A DNA stretch of 30,295 nucleotides from a virus, in the IMG/VR virus record IMGVR_UViG_3300024261_000113, positions 1 through 30,295 of that record. One strand, 5' to 3'. The notes beneath the pieces were generated by a model. It worked only from the letters and a program-made list of their open reading frames with translations. It did not search any database and had not been told where the DNA came from. Numbering within the stretch: position 1 is the stretch's first letter; every line of letters starts with the position of its first letter. This document shows positions 6,725 to 15,525 of the stretch, piece after piece. A program made the translations under genes and the position numbers.

Positions 6725-7108
6725 ATGAAACTTGCAATAATAGGCAGTCGGTCAGTTAAAGAAGAACAAATGGTGTGGGAAGCAATACATACTTTTGTTA
6801 CAAAACACTCAGTTGAGGGTGTTCCCATTACCATTGTTTCAGGTGGTGCAGAGGGTATAGATGGGTTCGCTAAGTCTTATGCTAGTAAATGGAGTATGGA
6901 TCACGTAGAGTTTATCCCATACTTTAAGCTAGACAGGGCTTCTAATTACTCTGCTAGACATTTCTTTATCCGTAATAAACAAATCATTGACAACGCGGAT
7001 CGAGTGTTAGCAATATGGGACGGGGTTTCCAAGGGGACTGAGCATGGTATTAAATATTCTCAGAAGACAGGGAAACAAGTTATGGTTATAAAAAGGAATG
7101 TAACTTAA
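6725..7108 (+). CDS. SLOG / DUF2493-family nucleotide-binding protein
   Basis: This 127-residue protein has a Rossmann-like fold of the SLOG superfamily (DprA/LOG-related). The visible motifs are MKLAIIGSRS at the N-terminus, IVSGGAEGIDGFAKSYA near 37-53 (the glycine-rich ligand loop), and WDGVSKGTEHGI near 98-109, which ends the binding pocket. Members of this family bind nucleotides or nucleotide-derived ligands. Phage versions are common next to replication or nucleotide genes, but their reaction is not known. It is the last gene of the + strand arm. Its TAA at 7106-7108 overlaps the stop of the opposing gene, so the two arms meet with no spacer. Confidence 0.8.
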   Translation: MKLAIIGSRSVKEEQMVWEAIHTFVTKHSVEGVPITIVSGGAEGIDGFAKSYASKWSMDHVEFIPYFKLDRASNYSARHFFIRNKQIIDNADRVLAIWDGVSKGTEHGIKYSQKTGKQVMVIKRNVT

Positions 7109-7416
7109 TCCCCACCCCTACGTTTCATCATATAGCTTTCTAGTTTAGCAAAGCGATCTTGTATTTCTTTATGATGTTGGAGTGCTTCACTTTTAAAGGA
7201 GTTAATAGCTTCTTTAAAGGTGAGTGCGCTAACATATTCTTCTGCAATTTTCAACTCTAATATAGCAAGTTTATCACAAGTAATTCTACCTTGCGCCCTA
7301 CACTCTGTAATCTTTACTAATAAGAATCTACCGAACCATAACCCTACTGCCACTAATAGTCCTGCTGCTGCTACTAATAATTCAAAAAGCCACTCGGCAT
7401 GATTTGCGTGTTCCAT
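7105..7416 (-). CDS. small membrane protein with coiled-coil tail
   Basis: This 103-residue protein has one N-terminal membrane segment (WLFELLVAAAGLLVAVGLWF, about 9-28). It is followed by a long charged helix (about 45-95, LELKIAEEYVSAL then FAKLESYMMKRRGG) likely to form a coiled coil. Phages often carry short proteins with this plan, a membrane anchor plus an AEEYV-type helix, at the end of structural operons; their role is unclear. An i-spanin role is possible, but no lipoprotein frame is embedded here and a better spanin exists at 25444. AAAGGAAA followed by TAA repeats precedes the ATG. It is the last gene of the - strand arm. Confidence 0.65.
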   Translation of the reverse strand: MEHANHAEWLFELLVAAAGLLVAVGLWFGRFLLVKITECRAQGRITCDKLAILELKIAEEYVSALTFKEAINSFKSEALQHHKEIQDRFAKLESYMMKRRGGD

Positions 7417-7434
7417 TATTATTATTATTTTCCT

Positions 7435-9477
7435 TTAGTTATAATAGTTTTTCTGTTCTTCAGCAAGTTCTGTGCCTTCCAAGGTTTTTAGCTTTGCCTT
7501 TTCTTTTTGCCTTCTCTCTACCTCTTTACTACTAGCTTCGGTATTATAACGCCCCTTATGTACGTCAGCCCTTCCTTTCCCCATCTCAGATGAAAATTCC
7601 AATTCTTGCTTTATGTTTGGCATATTTGCAGTTATGAAAGCAACGGCTTTAGGATCATTAGCACCCCAACCATTCATCATAGCAGTAGCCCTGCGAGTAT
7701 CCCTAACCCTTTTAGCTATGAGAGTTGTTAGACGTTGAGTAGTTGCTGGATGACCTGAGAAAGCTAATTCACCATTGTCATAAGTTACCTCTACCTTGTG
7801 TCCCAACTTCCTTGCTTCAGCAACTTCCCTTATCATATTCTTATTGATTATATCTAGCCTTGTATTCATTGCCTTGTTAACTGTTGCTAAATTCTCAGGA
7901 GTTAGATCCTCATGGACTCCCGTCATTTTAGGATCCATCCATTTTGCTACAGCCATATCTGATTGTTCAAACTTTTCTAGATCAGTTGCTTTATCTGTTA
8001 TGGACTTGATTTGAGCAAGTACACCATTATTAACAGCCAGTTTACCTTCTGGAGAAGGAGTAACTCTTTGAGATTGAACTGAGGAGTAAACGGTTGTATC
8101 TAGTCCTACTTGTTCTCCTTCACTCATAACGGTGATACTTCCCGAAACCTTTGTATTAGGACTAACAAGTTTTTCCATTAGGAGTGGTAATTTTCCTGCT
8201 AAGTCAGGGAATCTGTGTATCAATTCTCCTTTTGGGAAAAATGCCCAGACCTTCATTAGGGCTTTGAATTGTGCAGCAGGCATGTGTGTAATACCTTCCA
8301 TAAACCTATCAGTACTAAACTCTTTTGCTTTGTTCCATGCATTTAGAGATTCGGTAACACCCTTCTTCTCTAGTTGTTTATCGAATATCTCCATGTAGGC
8401 ATCTATCCTAGCGGTTGCATTATCGGCTAGATATTTAATTTCTGGGTCTGAATATAATGGACGGGTTGCGTCATCATATCCCTTCTTAATATCTTCAGCT
8501 TCTAGTCTTATTCCTTTTATAGTTCTCGCTAGGGCTGCTGCATCTCCCTCGGCAAGCCTTAATGAGTCTCCACTTACCTTCAAGAAGTTCTTTTCTATTT
8601 GATCTCTCTTGATTGTTAGAGGTGATTTACCTTCTGAGTTCTTTTTAAGCAAGACACGGGCTTGCTGATAGACAGACATCGCCTCATTTTTTACAACGCG
8701 ATCAAACTCGGCTATTCCTGCTTGTTCCTTGTCATAGGAAGCTAACCAATCTGTCATGTATTCTATTTCATAATTGCCCTCAGAGTCTAGAGGGGGATTT
8801 CCGCCTCCTGCCTTTTGGTATGCAGCAATGATACGATCTTCTTTCTTGACGGCTGCGTTTATTGCAGCAGTCTTTGCTACCTTATCTAGATCCATTTGAG
8901 TTCTTACACCTGCTATTTCCCATAGCCTTTTTGTACTACCAAGGATTTCATCTGCCAATGTAGGGTGTCTAGCTATGGCTTCTCTAGTAATCCTTGTACT
9001 ATTAGCTACAAACTCAGCAGAGGACATACGTCCTTGTTTCTTTGCAGCAGCTAGTTTTGTTATTTCTTTAGCGGTATTAGCGGAAGCAATATTAATTGTA
9101 TCAACAATTTGCGCTCCCTTACCTTCCGCTTCATCCTTAGAAAAGGTATCCCACATTCTTTCTTCAGTATTAACTGCAATGTCTCTTTCTTGGGTAGCAT
9201 CACTAACAGCATTAGCCTCATCAAGATATTTATTTATATTAGCTGAGTGTTCTTGTTCTACTTTAGCAAGATCATATGCATCTTTAAATTCTTTAGCATG
9301 ACCAATTCCGGCAGCTACCCCTTCGCCTATTGCTGCGTAGGAATCTCCCTGCAACTTCCCGTAAGCATGAGTATTAACAACCCCTGCTTGGCTTTTTTCA
9401 GCAGCACTTGTATTTGGTTTAGTTAGTTTAGTATCTCTAAAATTAGCAGCTTCTTCTTGTCTGTCCTTAAATCTCAT
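7435..9477 (-). CDS. internal virion protein (T7 gp15-like by size and context)
   Basis: This 680-residue protein is largely helical, rich in Ala, Lys and Glu, and lacks a signal peptide, membrane segments and cysteines. It starts in a TAATG overlap with the 1696-residue gene and follows the gp14-like gene in the same transcript, as expected for the ejected core proteins of T7-like podoviruses. No enzymatic motif is visible. The C-terminal 45 residues are highly charged and helical (SSKEVERRQKEKAKLKTL). In T7 the three core proteins leave the capsid and form a channel across the envelope. The assignment rests on position, length and composition, not on recognised residues. Confidence 0.6.
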   Translation of the reverse strand: MRFKDRQEEAANFRDTKLTKPNTSAAEKSQAGVVNTHAYGKLQGDSYAAIGEGVAAGIGHAKEFKDAYDLAKVEQEHSANINKYLDEANAVSDATQERDIAVNTEERMWDTFSKDEAEGKGAQIVDTINIASANTAKEITKLAAAKKQGRMSSAEFVANSTRITREAIARHPTLADEILGSTKRLWEIAGVRTQMDLDKVAKTAAINAAVKKEDRIIAAYQKAGGGNPPLDSEGNYEIEYMTDWLASYDKEQAGIAEFDRVVKNEAMSVYQQARVLLKKNSEGKSPLTIKRDQIEKNFLKVSGDSLRLAEGDAAALARTIKGIRLEAEDIKKGYDDATRPLYSDPEIKYLADNATARIDAYMEIFDKQLEKKGVTESLNAWNKAKEFSTDRFMEGITHMPAAQFKALMKVWAFFPKGELIHRFPDLAGKLPLLMEKLVSPNTKVSGSITVMSEGEQVGLDTTVYSSVQSQRVTPSPEGKLAVNNGVLAQIKSITDKATDLEKFEQSDMAVAKWMDPKMTGVHEDLTPENLATVNKAMNTRLDIINKNMIREVAEARKLGHKVEVTYDNGELAFSGHPATTQRLTTLIAKRVRDTRRATAMMNGWGANDPKAVAFITANMPNIKQELEFSSEMGKGRADVHKGRYNTEASSKEVERRQKEKAKLKTLEGTELAEEQKNYYN

Positions 9478-12400
9478 TATAATCCATCCCTATTTTTCCA
9501 AAGTTTGAACCACTCTTTCATTTCTGGATCTTGGCTATCCTGAACTATTCTAGACAACCTTTTCATAGGCCCATTAACTGTCTCGTGATTGTGTTTATAT
9601 AACTCAGCCAATAGTGATTGCCTTCCTGATTTATAAGCTGCTATATCTTTACTTAATACTGCATCCATAATTCTAGACTTAGCTTCTGGCCCAAGTATTT
9701 TACCGTCTTCTATAACACTGAACAAAGAAGACAAAGCCTGTGTCTTTGCTGCTGCATCTGTGGTGTCAATTATATTACTTATAAACACCCATTGCTTATA
9801 GATTCCGTCAGTTAGATCCTTTTCTACTTGTTTTAATTCCATAACAGAAAGAACACCATCCCAATTATCTATCTCTTTATGAGTACGGAAGCCCCATGCC
9901 TTGAAAAAAGCTTCTGAAACAGAGATAGCTGATCCTAAATCATGTCCATTTGAACTCTGTATGTTCGCTGTACTATGCATTATTACTGCCTTGGTTATAT
10001 TCTTATACATTGATCCTAATTGAAGAACCTCATGCACAGCCCTTGTTAAATGTTCAGGAGCATCTAATTTTTGTATATGGCTTAACGCCTGTATGTTATT
10101 TACTGTTTTACCCACACTACCTAAGATGGAAGTTATAGGCATTCTAGGGTTGGTACTACCTTGTCCGTCAATGAGTTTATACCACTCTATTGCTGTACTA
10201 ATGTAAGGCAACCCATGAGGTGAATAAGGAGATAGTCCTTCTGAGAAAGACAGATCAGTTACCGCCTTACCTTCTCCCTTCTCATCCCAGATTGCCTGTA
10301 TCAGATTATTCACAGCATATTCACCTACCCCATGCTCTAGGATTCTACGAAGTTCTGGCTCATCATCAAACAATGGTTCTCCATTAAATAAATCATAAGA
10401 CCATGCCAACAATGCTGAAGCAGGTAAACCTGCATGGAAACCATAAGTAGTAAGTCTTGCTGCTGCAAGTTTTGCCCTTAATGGAGCAGGCATTATAGTA
10501 GCACTATCTTGTAATGTATTTAATGTAAGTTTATGTCCAATAGCCATGAATTGGAAGAGTACTGAGGCAGCCCCTCTTTGATAAGGAAGGCTTCCTGCTC
10601 TACTCATACCACCAGATAATCTAGTACCTTCAAGGGCAATGGTTTCTTGATTCTTTAGTGTTCTCCAATCTTTATTAGGATTCTGTTTCTGCCATAAAGA
10701 TCTAGCTTGATACCACATACCAAGTCTATTATGCATTTCACCAACATCAAATCCTGCCTTTCTTGCTAACCCTATAGGCTTAGTGAAGGTATTCTGTCCC
10801 CTTCTGCCTGCCTTCTGCCACCCAGATTCCATAAGCATGGCTTGAGAATCGTTGAATACATCCCGAACCAGTTCATTTCTATCCAATGAATCTAGTAATC
10901 CAGAACGCTTAATGGCTTTAAAATCTTCGAGTAATTGTTTCTCAGATAATCCAGATAACTTCTTATCTGCTAATACTCTAACTACCTTCATGTTTACATT
11001 CTGGAAGTCATCCATTGTGGAGATCATAAAACGCATTGCTTGTGCATTTCTAAAGCTATTACCCGCAGTAGCAGGGTTCACTACCCACATTTCCCTTACT
11101 TGGGCAGGCTGTATAACCCATTGCCGAGGTACATTCAAGTGAATGTAAAGGGCAGAGCCAAGTTGTTTAGGAAACTTAGTAAGTAAGTTACCCTGATCGC
11201 CAATCTTACGGAAGGCATCGGGTAAATCCCTAGCCATATCTTTTGAAATCTTTGGAAGTACACCGCTAGTTCTATTCCATTTAACAGTAAAGTCTTCTAA
11301 TAGATCTGCAAATGCATGAAATTGTGCTTCCCATTGGAAATCTCCGTAGGTCTTCATCTGCTTCATCATGGAATAGTATTCAAAGTTTCGTAGAGCCTCT
11401 TGAAACTTAATCTCGTTTGCTTTATCAGGAATACCTTTTATAGATATTTGACTTATTTCAGAAGGGAACAAACCGCCTTCTACGAATTCTGAATATCTAT
11501 CTAAGAAACTCTTTTGTACAGCCATATCCCATTGAGTAAATGCTTCTGTAGTGGCAAGGTTATCTATAGATCTTTGAAGCGATACAAGGCGATCCTCTAT
11601 TCTCGCAGGGCCATCCATACTCTGTAATCTTTCTCCTCTACGCCTAGCTTCTCTAAGCATTGATCCCTGAACCTTCATGGCTTCTGCAATCTGCTCTGCT
11701 TTATTCATTCTCTCTCTACGAACTGTAATTATCATATCAGGATTATCTAGTTCGAGTTGGGCTTTCATCTGATTGCCCTCTGCCCTAGTCCTAGTAGCAC
11801 CATGAGTTGTCTTCAGTTTATCGTATAAAACATTTGGATCTGTCTCTTTTATACCATTGATACGGGATTCTTTTGGGTGCATATCAATGAAGAAATTCTC
11901 TTTAGTTACTCTAGGAGAATAACCTTCTATTTTAGGCAGAGTAATGTCAGGAAGATGATGCAACTTAACATTACTACTAAGAATACCATATTCAAATGAC
12001 TCACCTTTACCTCCCATAGTTTCAAACATCTTAACGACAGTATTTCCATTCTTCTCAAACAGCTTCTTGTCATACTTAACTTTTCGACCTAAGTCAAAGT
12101 CCCACACATAAGAATTAGCATCGCGCCCCATCTTCGCTAATTCCGCAGGATCTATTCTATCTGAGGCCATCCCTATTGGCTTGCCCTTACCCGCTTTATA
12201 AACACCTCTATAGCCTTTATCATACTTGTGTTGTCTATCTTGTCTAGCTACAAAGTTATATTGATAATCAATAACTCTACGCCATTTAGCCCATGTAACT
12301 GCTAGATTTTCTACCTCTGCCCTTTTTAGGTTAGGGAATTGTATCTCTAGTTCTCTTATTGTGAAGTGATCCTTACCCAACTCTTCTGCATCATTAATGA

Positions 12401-14567
12401 GGGTATTGAACTCTTCCTTATTTTTAAGTTCTCGTATAGCACTATTTAATTGTCTATCAAAGGTATTAGCTATTCTAGCTTGTCTCTCAATAGCACGAAA
12501 TGCAGGCCCTTCCATTCCTAAATGCCTACCTGTAGCGAATAAAAAGTTACCTATCTTGCTTCTAGATAGAGCCGTTACATCCTTACCCAATATCCTTATT
12601 GGTTGTACACCTAGGGTACCTACATTTAATGCACCATAGTCAAACTTCCAGTTATGGGCAATAACATATCCCCCATCTTTCTCCAGAATACCATATATAG
12701 CTTTGTTTGGGTTGACCGCTTCGATAGATTTTATTAGTTTATTCATCTCACGCCTAGCCCCCAACTCAGTCTTATACACTCCACCACTTCGTGGCGTAAA
12801 TATATCTTGTCCTTCTGAGGTTGTATGAGTAATACTTACTTGACTATTAGGTTGATTATATTTAGGCCCACCATTATCTTGGTGTATCTTATGAATGGTT
12901 TGTATATCTCTTAGTCGTACATCGGCATCCTGAAGATTAGGATCAAAGCGAGTTTCTTCAAATAAGTTGTTAAGTTCTGAATCTGCCCTTGAAATCCATT
13001 CATTCAACTCGGTAGCTGTGTCAGGATTCATAGGTGTTTCATCACCTACCACCATCTTATATGTTTTTGGATTTACCCAATCATGGGCTACACCACTTAC
13101 CCCATTACCACCATACTTAACATCGGCAGTAGCCCCATCCTCCTTTCCGATTACTTCTGCACTTTCTTTTGCAGCCTTATCTGGATTAGCTACTTTATCA
13201 GAGTCAGCAACACTTGATGCAGGTACTCCAACATCCTCATCCAACTCTGTACGAGATGGTTTAGATACCTTCTTGAGTCCCCTGCCACTAAATACTGCAC
13301 CCATAAAGCCACCCATAAGGCCTTCTACAGTCATATCGCCTATATTACCTTGTTCTCGTTGAAGTTCTGGATAACCTTCTAATATTCTATTCTGTGCAGC
13401 TACAGATAATTGACTAAATGTAATGGTAGCACCACCATTTAGAATAATACTTTTAACGAAATTAGCTGCCTTTAAGAAGGGTAATGAGGTTTCTACCCCA
13501 AAAAATAAGCCCTCTTGTAAGGCTGCTATCATTCTTGTTTCTTCATCAACACCCTCTGCACTTAGCTGAGAGTAATGAGATAACGCCTGCGTTGTGCCAC
13601 CTGCTAAGAAGACTACTCCTGCCGTGGTTAAAGCACTAGCACCTGCTACAGGAGCAGCAAGCCCAGCCCCTACTGCAGCAACTAATGGTGGGCCAATTTC
13701 ACCTAGCCCCTGTACTACTGCATGCCCAGTTCCTAGGTTTGCAACCCGTCTTTGTTCCTCTAGACCCCTTCTAATTTCTTCTGGAGTTGTCTCACCAATA
13801 CCAGTAGTCTCAGAAATCCTGTCTACTGTAAAACTCCAACCACCCGCAAAACTATCCCAGTAACCTTGAGGTACACTATTTATTTGTTCTTGACGAACCC
13901 TTCCATGTTGATTGTTCTTTCTTATATCTATTCTTGCTAGAATGCTATCTTGATTAGCAACAGTAGTAATAAGGGCTTTTGGTTCAGGAACAGTTTGTCT
14001 ATTTATATATCTTTCTTTCAAAGATAATGGAAGTAATCCTGACTGAAGATAAGTAGTTAAGACTGTCTTTCTAAAATCAGAACTTAGAGAAGAGTCAGAT
14101 ATAATACTATCTACTGCTAGACTATCAGATTCTCTATCTGATTCCTTTGCAGCAGCTTTTGCTTCTTCCTCTAAAGCACTTCTTCCTTCTGTTATTAATT
14201 GATCTTTTGATTCTGCAAAACGTGTTTCTGCATCTTGCCCCTCTAGCCCAAGTTCTTGTGTTGCATAGTAAGATGTTTCTTTTGCTTGCTGTTGACTTTG
14301 AGCAGTTGGGGGTGGTGGTGATGGAGCAGGAAGTCTCATAAGACCATCCTCATGTTCCTCACCAGTGTCCTCTAAAGGGATCTTAAACTCTGGATCAATA
14401 CCTAAAGTACCTACATCTTCTTGAATAATATCCTCTTCAGCAGCTACAAATGGATCTGGGCCTGCCTCTGGAAACTCTTCAGGAGCAAGACCTTGATCGT
14501 CAAATGTAGCATCCTCTACTGGAATAGGTTCTTCAGTACTAGGAACTATTTCTTCTTTAGTTACCAT
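9477..14567 (-). CDS. giant internal virion / DNA ejection protein (T7 gp16-like)
   Basis: At 1696 residues this is the largest gene here and longer than T7 gp16 (1318). The first 110 residues are acidic and Pro/Gln-rich, with a PSPPPPT run near 83-89. A glycine/alanine-rich hydrophobic stretch at roughly 280-330 (GEIGPPLVAAVGAGLAAPVA followed by GVVFLAGG) could insert into membrane. The remainder is mixed helical sequence, with RRERMNKAEQIAEAM and LFQFMAIGHKLTLNTL as recognisable blocks; the latter recalls large virion proteins of other podoviruses. I see no lytic transglycosylase or lysozyme motif, unlike the N-terminus of T7 gp16. It probably forms the ejected core with its two neighbours. 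Confidence 0.65.
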   Translation of the reverse strand: MVTKEEIVPSTEEPIPVEDATFDDQGLAPEEFPEAGPDPFVAAEEDIIQEDVGTLGIDPEFKIPLEDTGEEHEDGLMRLPAPSPPPPTAQSQQQAKETSYYATQELGLEGQDAETRFAESKDQLITEGRSALEEEAKAAAKESDRESDSLAVDSIISDSSLSSDFRKTVLTTYLQSGLLPLSLKERYINRQTVPEPKALITTVANQDSILARIDIRKNNQHGRVRQEQINSVPQGYWDSFAGGWSFTVDRISETTGIGETTPEEIRRGLEEQRRVANLGTGHAVVQGLGEIGPPLVAAVGAGLAAPVAGASALTTAGVVFLAGGTTQALSHYSQLSAEGVDEETRMIAALQEGLFFGVETSLPFLKAANFVKSIILNGGATITFSQLSVAAQNRILEGYPELQREQGNIGDMTVEGLMGGFMGAVFSGRGLKKVSKPSRTELDEDVGVPASSVADSDKVANPDKAAKESAEVIGKEDGATADVKYGGNGVSGVAHDWVNPKTYKMVVGDETPMNPDTATELNEWISRADSELNNLFEETRFDPNLQDADVRLRDIQTIHKIHQDNGGPKYNQPNSQVSITHTTSEGQDIFTPRSGGVYKTELGARREMNKLIKSIEAVNPNKAIYGILEKDGGYVIAHNWKFDYGALNVGTLGVQPIRILGKDVTALSRSKIGNFLFATGRHLGMEGPAFRAIERQARIANTFDRQLNSAIRELKNKEEFNTLINDAEELGKDHFTIRELEIQFPNLKRAEVENLAVTWAKWRRVIDYQYNFVARQDRQHKYDKGYRGVYKAGKGKPIGMASDRIDPAELAKMGRDANSYVWDFDLGRKVKYDKKLFEKNGNTVVKMFETMGGKGESFEYGILSSNVKLHHLPDITLPKIEGYSPRVTKENFFIDMHPKESRINGIKETDPNVLYDKLKTTHGATRTRAEGNQMKAQLELDNPDMIITVRRERMNKAEQIAEAMKVQGSMLREARRRGERLQSMDGPARIEDRLVSLQRSIDNLATTEAFTQWDMAVQKSFLDRYSEFVEGGLFPSEISQISIKGIPDKANEIKFQEALRNFEYYSMMKQMKTYGDFQWEAQFHAFADLLEDFTVKWNRTSGVLPKISKDMARDLPDAFRKIGDQGNLLTKFPKQLGSALYIHLNVPRQWVIQPAQVREMWVVNPATAGNSFRNAQAMRFMISTMDDFQNVNMKVVRVLADKKLSGLSEKQLLEDFKAIKRSGLLDSLDRNELVRDVFNDSQAMLMESGWQKAGRRGQNTFTKPIGLARKAGFDVGEMHNRLGMWYQARSLWQKQNPNKDWRTLKNQETIALEGTRLSGGMSRAGSLPYQRGAASVLFQFMAIGHKLTLNTLQDSATIMPAPLRAKLAAARLTTYGFHAGLPASALLAWSYDLFNGEPLFDDEPELRRILEHGVGEYAVNNLIQAIWDEKGEGKAVTDLSFSEGLSPYSPHGLPYISTAIEWYKLIDGQGSTNPRMPITSILGSVGKTVNNIQALSHIQKLDAPEHLTRAVHEVLQLGSMYKNITKAVIMHSTANIQSSNGHDLGSAISVSEAFFKAWGFRTHKEIDNWDGVLSVMELKQVEKDLTDGIYKQWVFISNIIDTTDAAAKTQALSSLFSVIEDGKILGPEAKSRIMDAVLSKDIAAYKSGRQSLLAELYKHNHETVNGPMKRLSRIVQDSQDPEMKEWFKLWKNRDGL

Positions 14568-14570
14568 ATA

Positions 14571-15146
14571 TTATTTCCAGACAGACGGTGCTGAACTTGA
14601 GAAATGATTAACCGCTCCTGCCCCACCTGCCATTGCTCCCGCAGATAGTCCTCCACCTCCTGCTGCTGCTGCTCCTGCTCCTGCAAAGCCACCTGCAAAT
14701 GACATGGCTGCATCTCCTATTCCACCAATACCTTTCATCATACCTGCGAATGCAGCTTGTTTAGCACCAATGCGATTATATTTAGACAAGGCATCTGCTG
14801 ATTGTTGACTCAATACCGATAGGCGATCACCAAATCCTTCAAATTGATTAAGCATACCTGTGTTCTGTCCATACTGAGAGGTAATACTGCCAGTAGCACC
14901 TGTAGCAGAGGATGTTCCACTATACATAGCCCCTGCATTAACAGAACTTTGTACGATTTGCGCCCGTTTAATTCTAGCCTCTCGTAAAGACGAAACCTTT
15001 TCTCTTTGAACTTTAAGAGCATTCTTCTTTTTGTCTACGCGATTAGCTTCTCTTTCGGCAGCTTCTTTAATGCGTAACTGTTTAGCTTGCTTCTTAGCAG
15101 CACTTGCTCCTGTAAATCCACTTACTATTGATGTTATTGCTGACAT
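14571..15146 (-). CDS. internal virion protein (T7 gp14-like)
   Basis: This 191-residue protein closely matches the plan of gp14-type internal virion proteins. It has an N-terminal helix (MSAITSIVSGFTGASAAKK), a Lys/Arg/Glu-rich coiled coil (about 18-60, ending REARIKRAQIVQSS), a small-residue segment with SGTSSATGATG, and a Gly/Ala-rich hydrophobic end (AGGFAGAGAAAAGGGG near 152-168). In T7 gp14 forms the outer-membrane part of the ejection channel, and the hydrophobic ends here would suit that. GGGAGGA stands just before the ATG, inside the end of the acetyltransferase gene. T7 gp14 is 196 residues, close to this length. Confidence 0.75.
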   Translation of the reverse strand: MSAITSIVSGFTGASAAKKQAKQLRIKEAAEREANRVDKKKNALKVQREKVSSLREARIKRAQIVQSSVNAGAMYSGTSSATGATGSITSQYGQNTGMLNQFEGFGDRLSVLSQQSADALSKYNRIGAKQAAFAGMMKGIGGIGDAAMSFAGGFAGAGAAAAGGGGLSAGAMAGGAGAVNHFSSSAPSVWK

Positions 15147-15147
15147 T

Positions 15148-15525
15148 TTATATGTCCTCCCTCGTAATACTATATATTAATGAATCTTCCATCTTCCCAC
15201 CATACAGGAAACTTTTCTTTAAGATTCCCTCATAACTCATTCCACAATCCTTCGCTACCTTTATTGCTAACCTATTATGTTTAGGTAGTAATGCATAAAT
15301 ATGATGTAACTCTGGTATGTCTCTAAATCCTTTTAAGATTGCTTGTCTAGCAAATTGAGAAGTATATCCTCTTTCCATCTTCATTACATCCGTTAGATGT
15401 ACTTGATATGAATTAAGAGAAATAGGGACAGCTAAAATTTGTCCTATAACTAAATCCCCCTTCTTCATATCGAGGAATATTGGTAGATGAAGCTGTGGCC
15501 CTTCTCTACGTTCCAGTGAAAACAT
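15148..15525 (-). CDS. GNAT-type N-acetyltransferase
   Basis: From ATG 15525 the product is 125 residues. It shows a GNAT-like order: a beta region (LPIFLDMKKGDLVIGQILAV), then RGYTSQFARQAILKGF, similar to motif A (acetyl-CoA pyrophosphate loop followed by helix), and HNRLAIKVAKDCGMSYEGILKKS, typical of the C-terminal part (N-x-A-x-x-x-x-x-x-G-(F/M)-x-x-E-G). A TTG at 15561 in the same frame gives a longer 137-residue reading, but ATG 15525 overlaps the upstream stop as TAATG, the pattern used repeatedly here. It sits between the tail nozzle and the gp14-like gene, where T7 has gene 13. Its substrate is unknown; it could modify a virion or host protein. Confidence 0.75.
   Translation of the reverse strand: MFSLERREGPQLHLPIFLDMKKGDLVIGQILAVPISLNSYQVHLTDVMKMERGYTSQFARQAILKGFRDIPELHHIYALLPKHNRLAIKVAKDCGMSYEGILKKSFLYGGKMEDSLIYSITREDI

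Noticed and set aside
7105-7416. A second spanin pair
   Set aside because: The protein has a membrane segment and coiled coil, but I found no frame within it with a lipobox.
7417-7434. ATT trinucleotide repeat as a regulatory microsatellite
   Set aside because: Only about four to five units lie between the ribosome site and start codon; too short to call more than an AT-rich spacer.
12967-13863. Forward-strand open frames opposite the giant virion gene
   Set aside because: They are low-complexity Ser/Pro/Ala-rich mirror translations of Ala/Gly-rich coding sequence, without ribosome sites.
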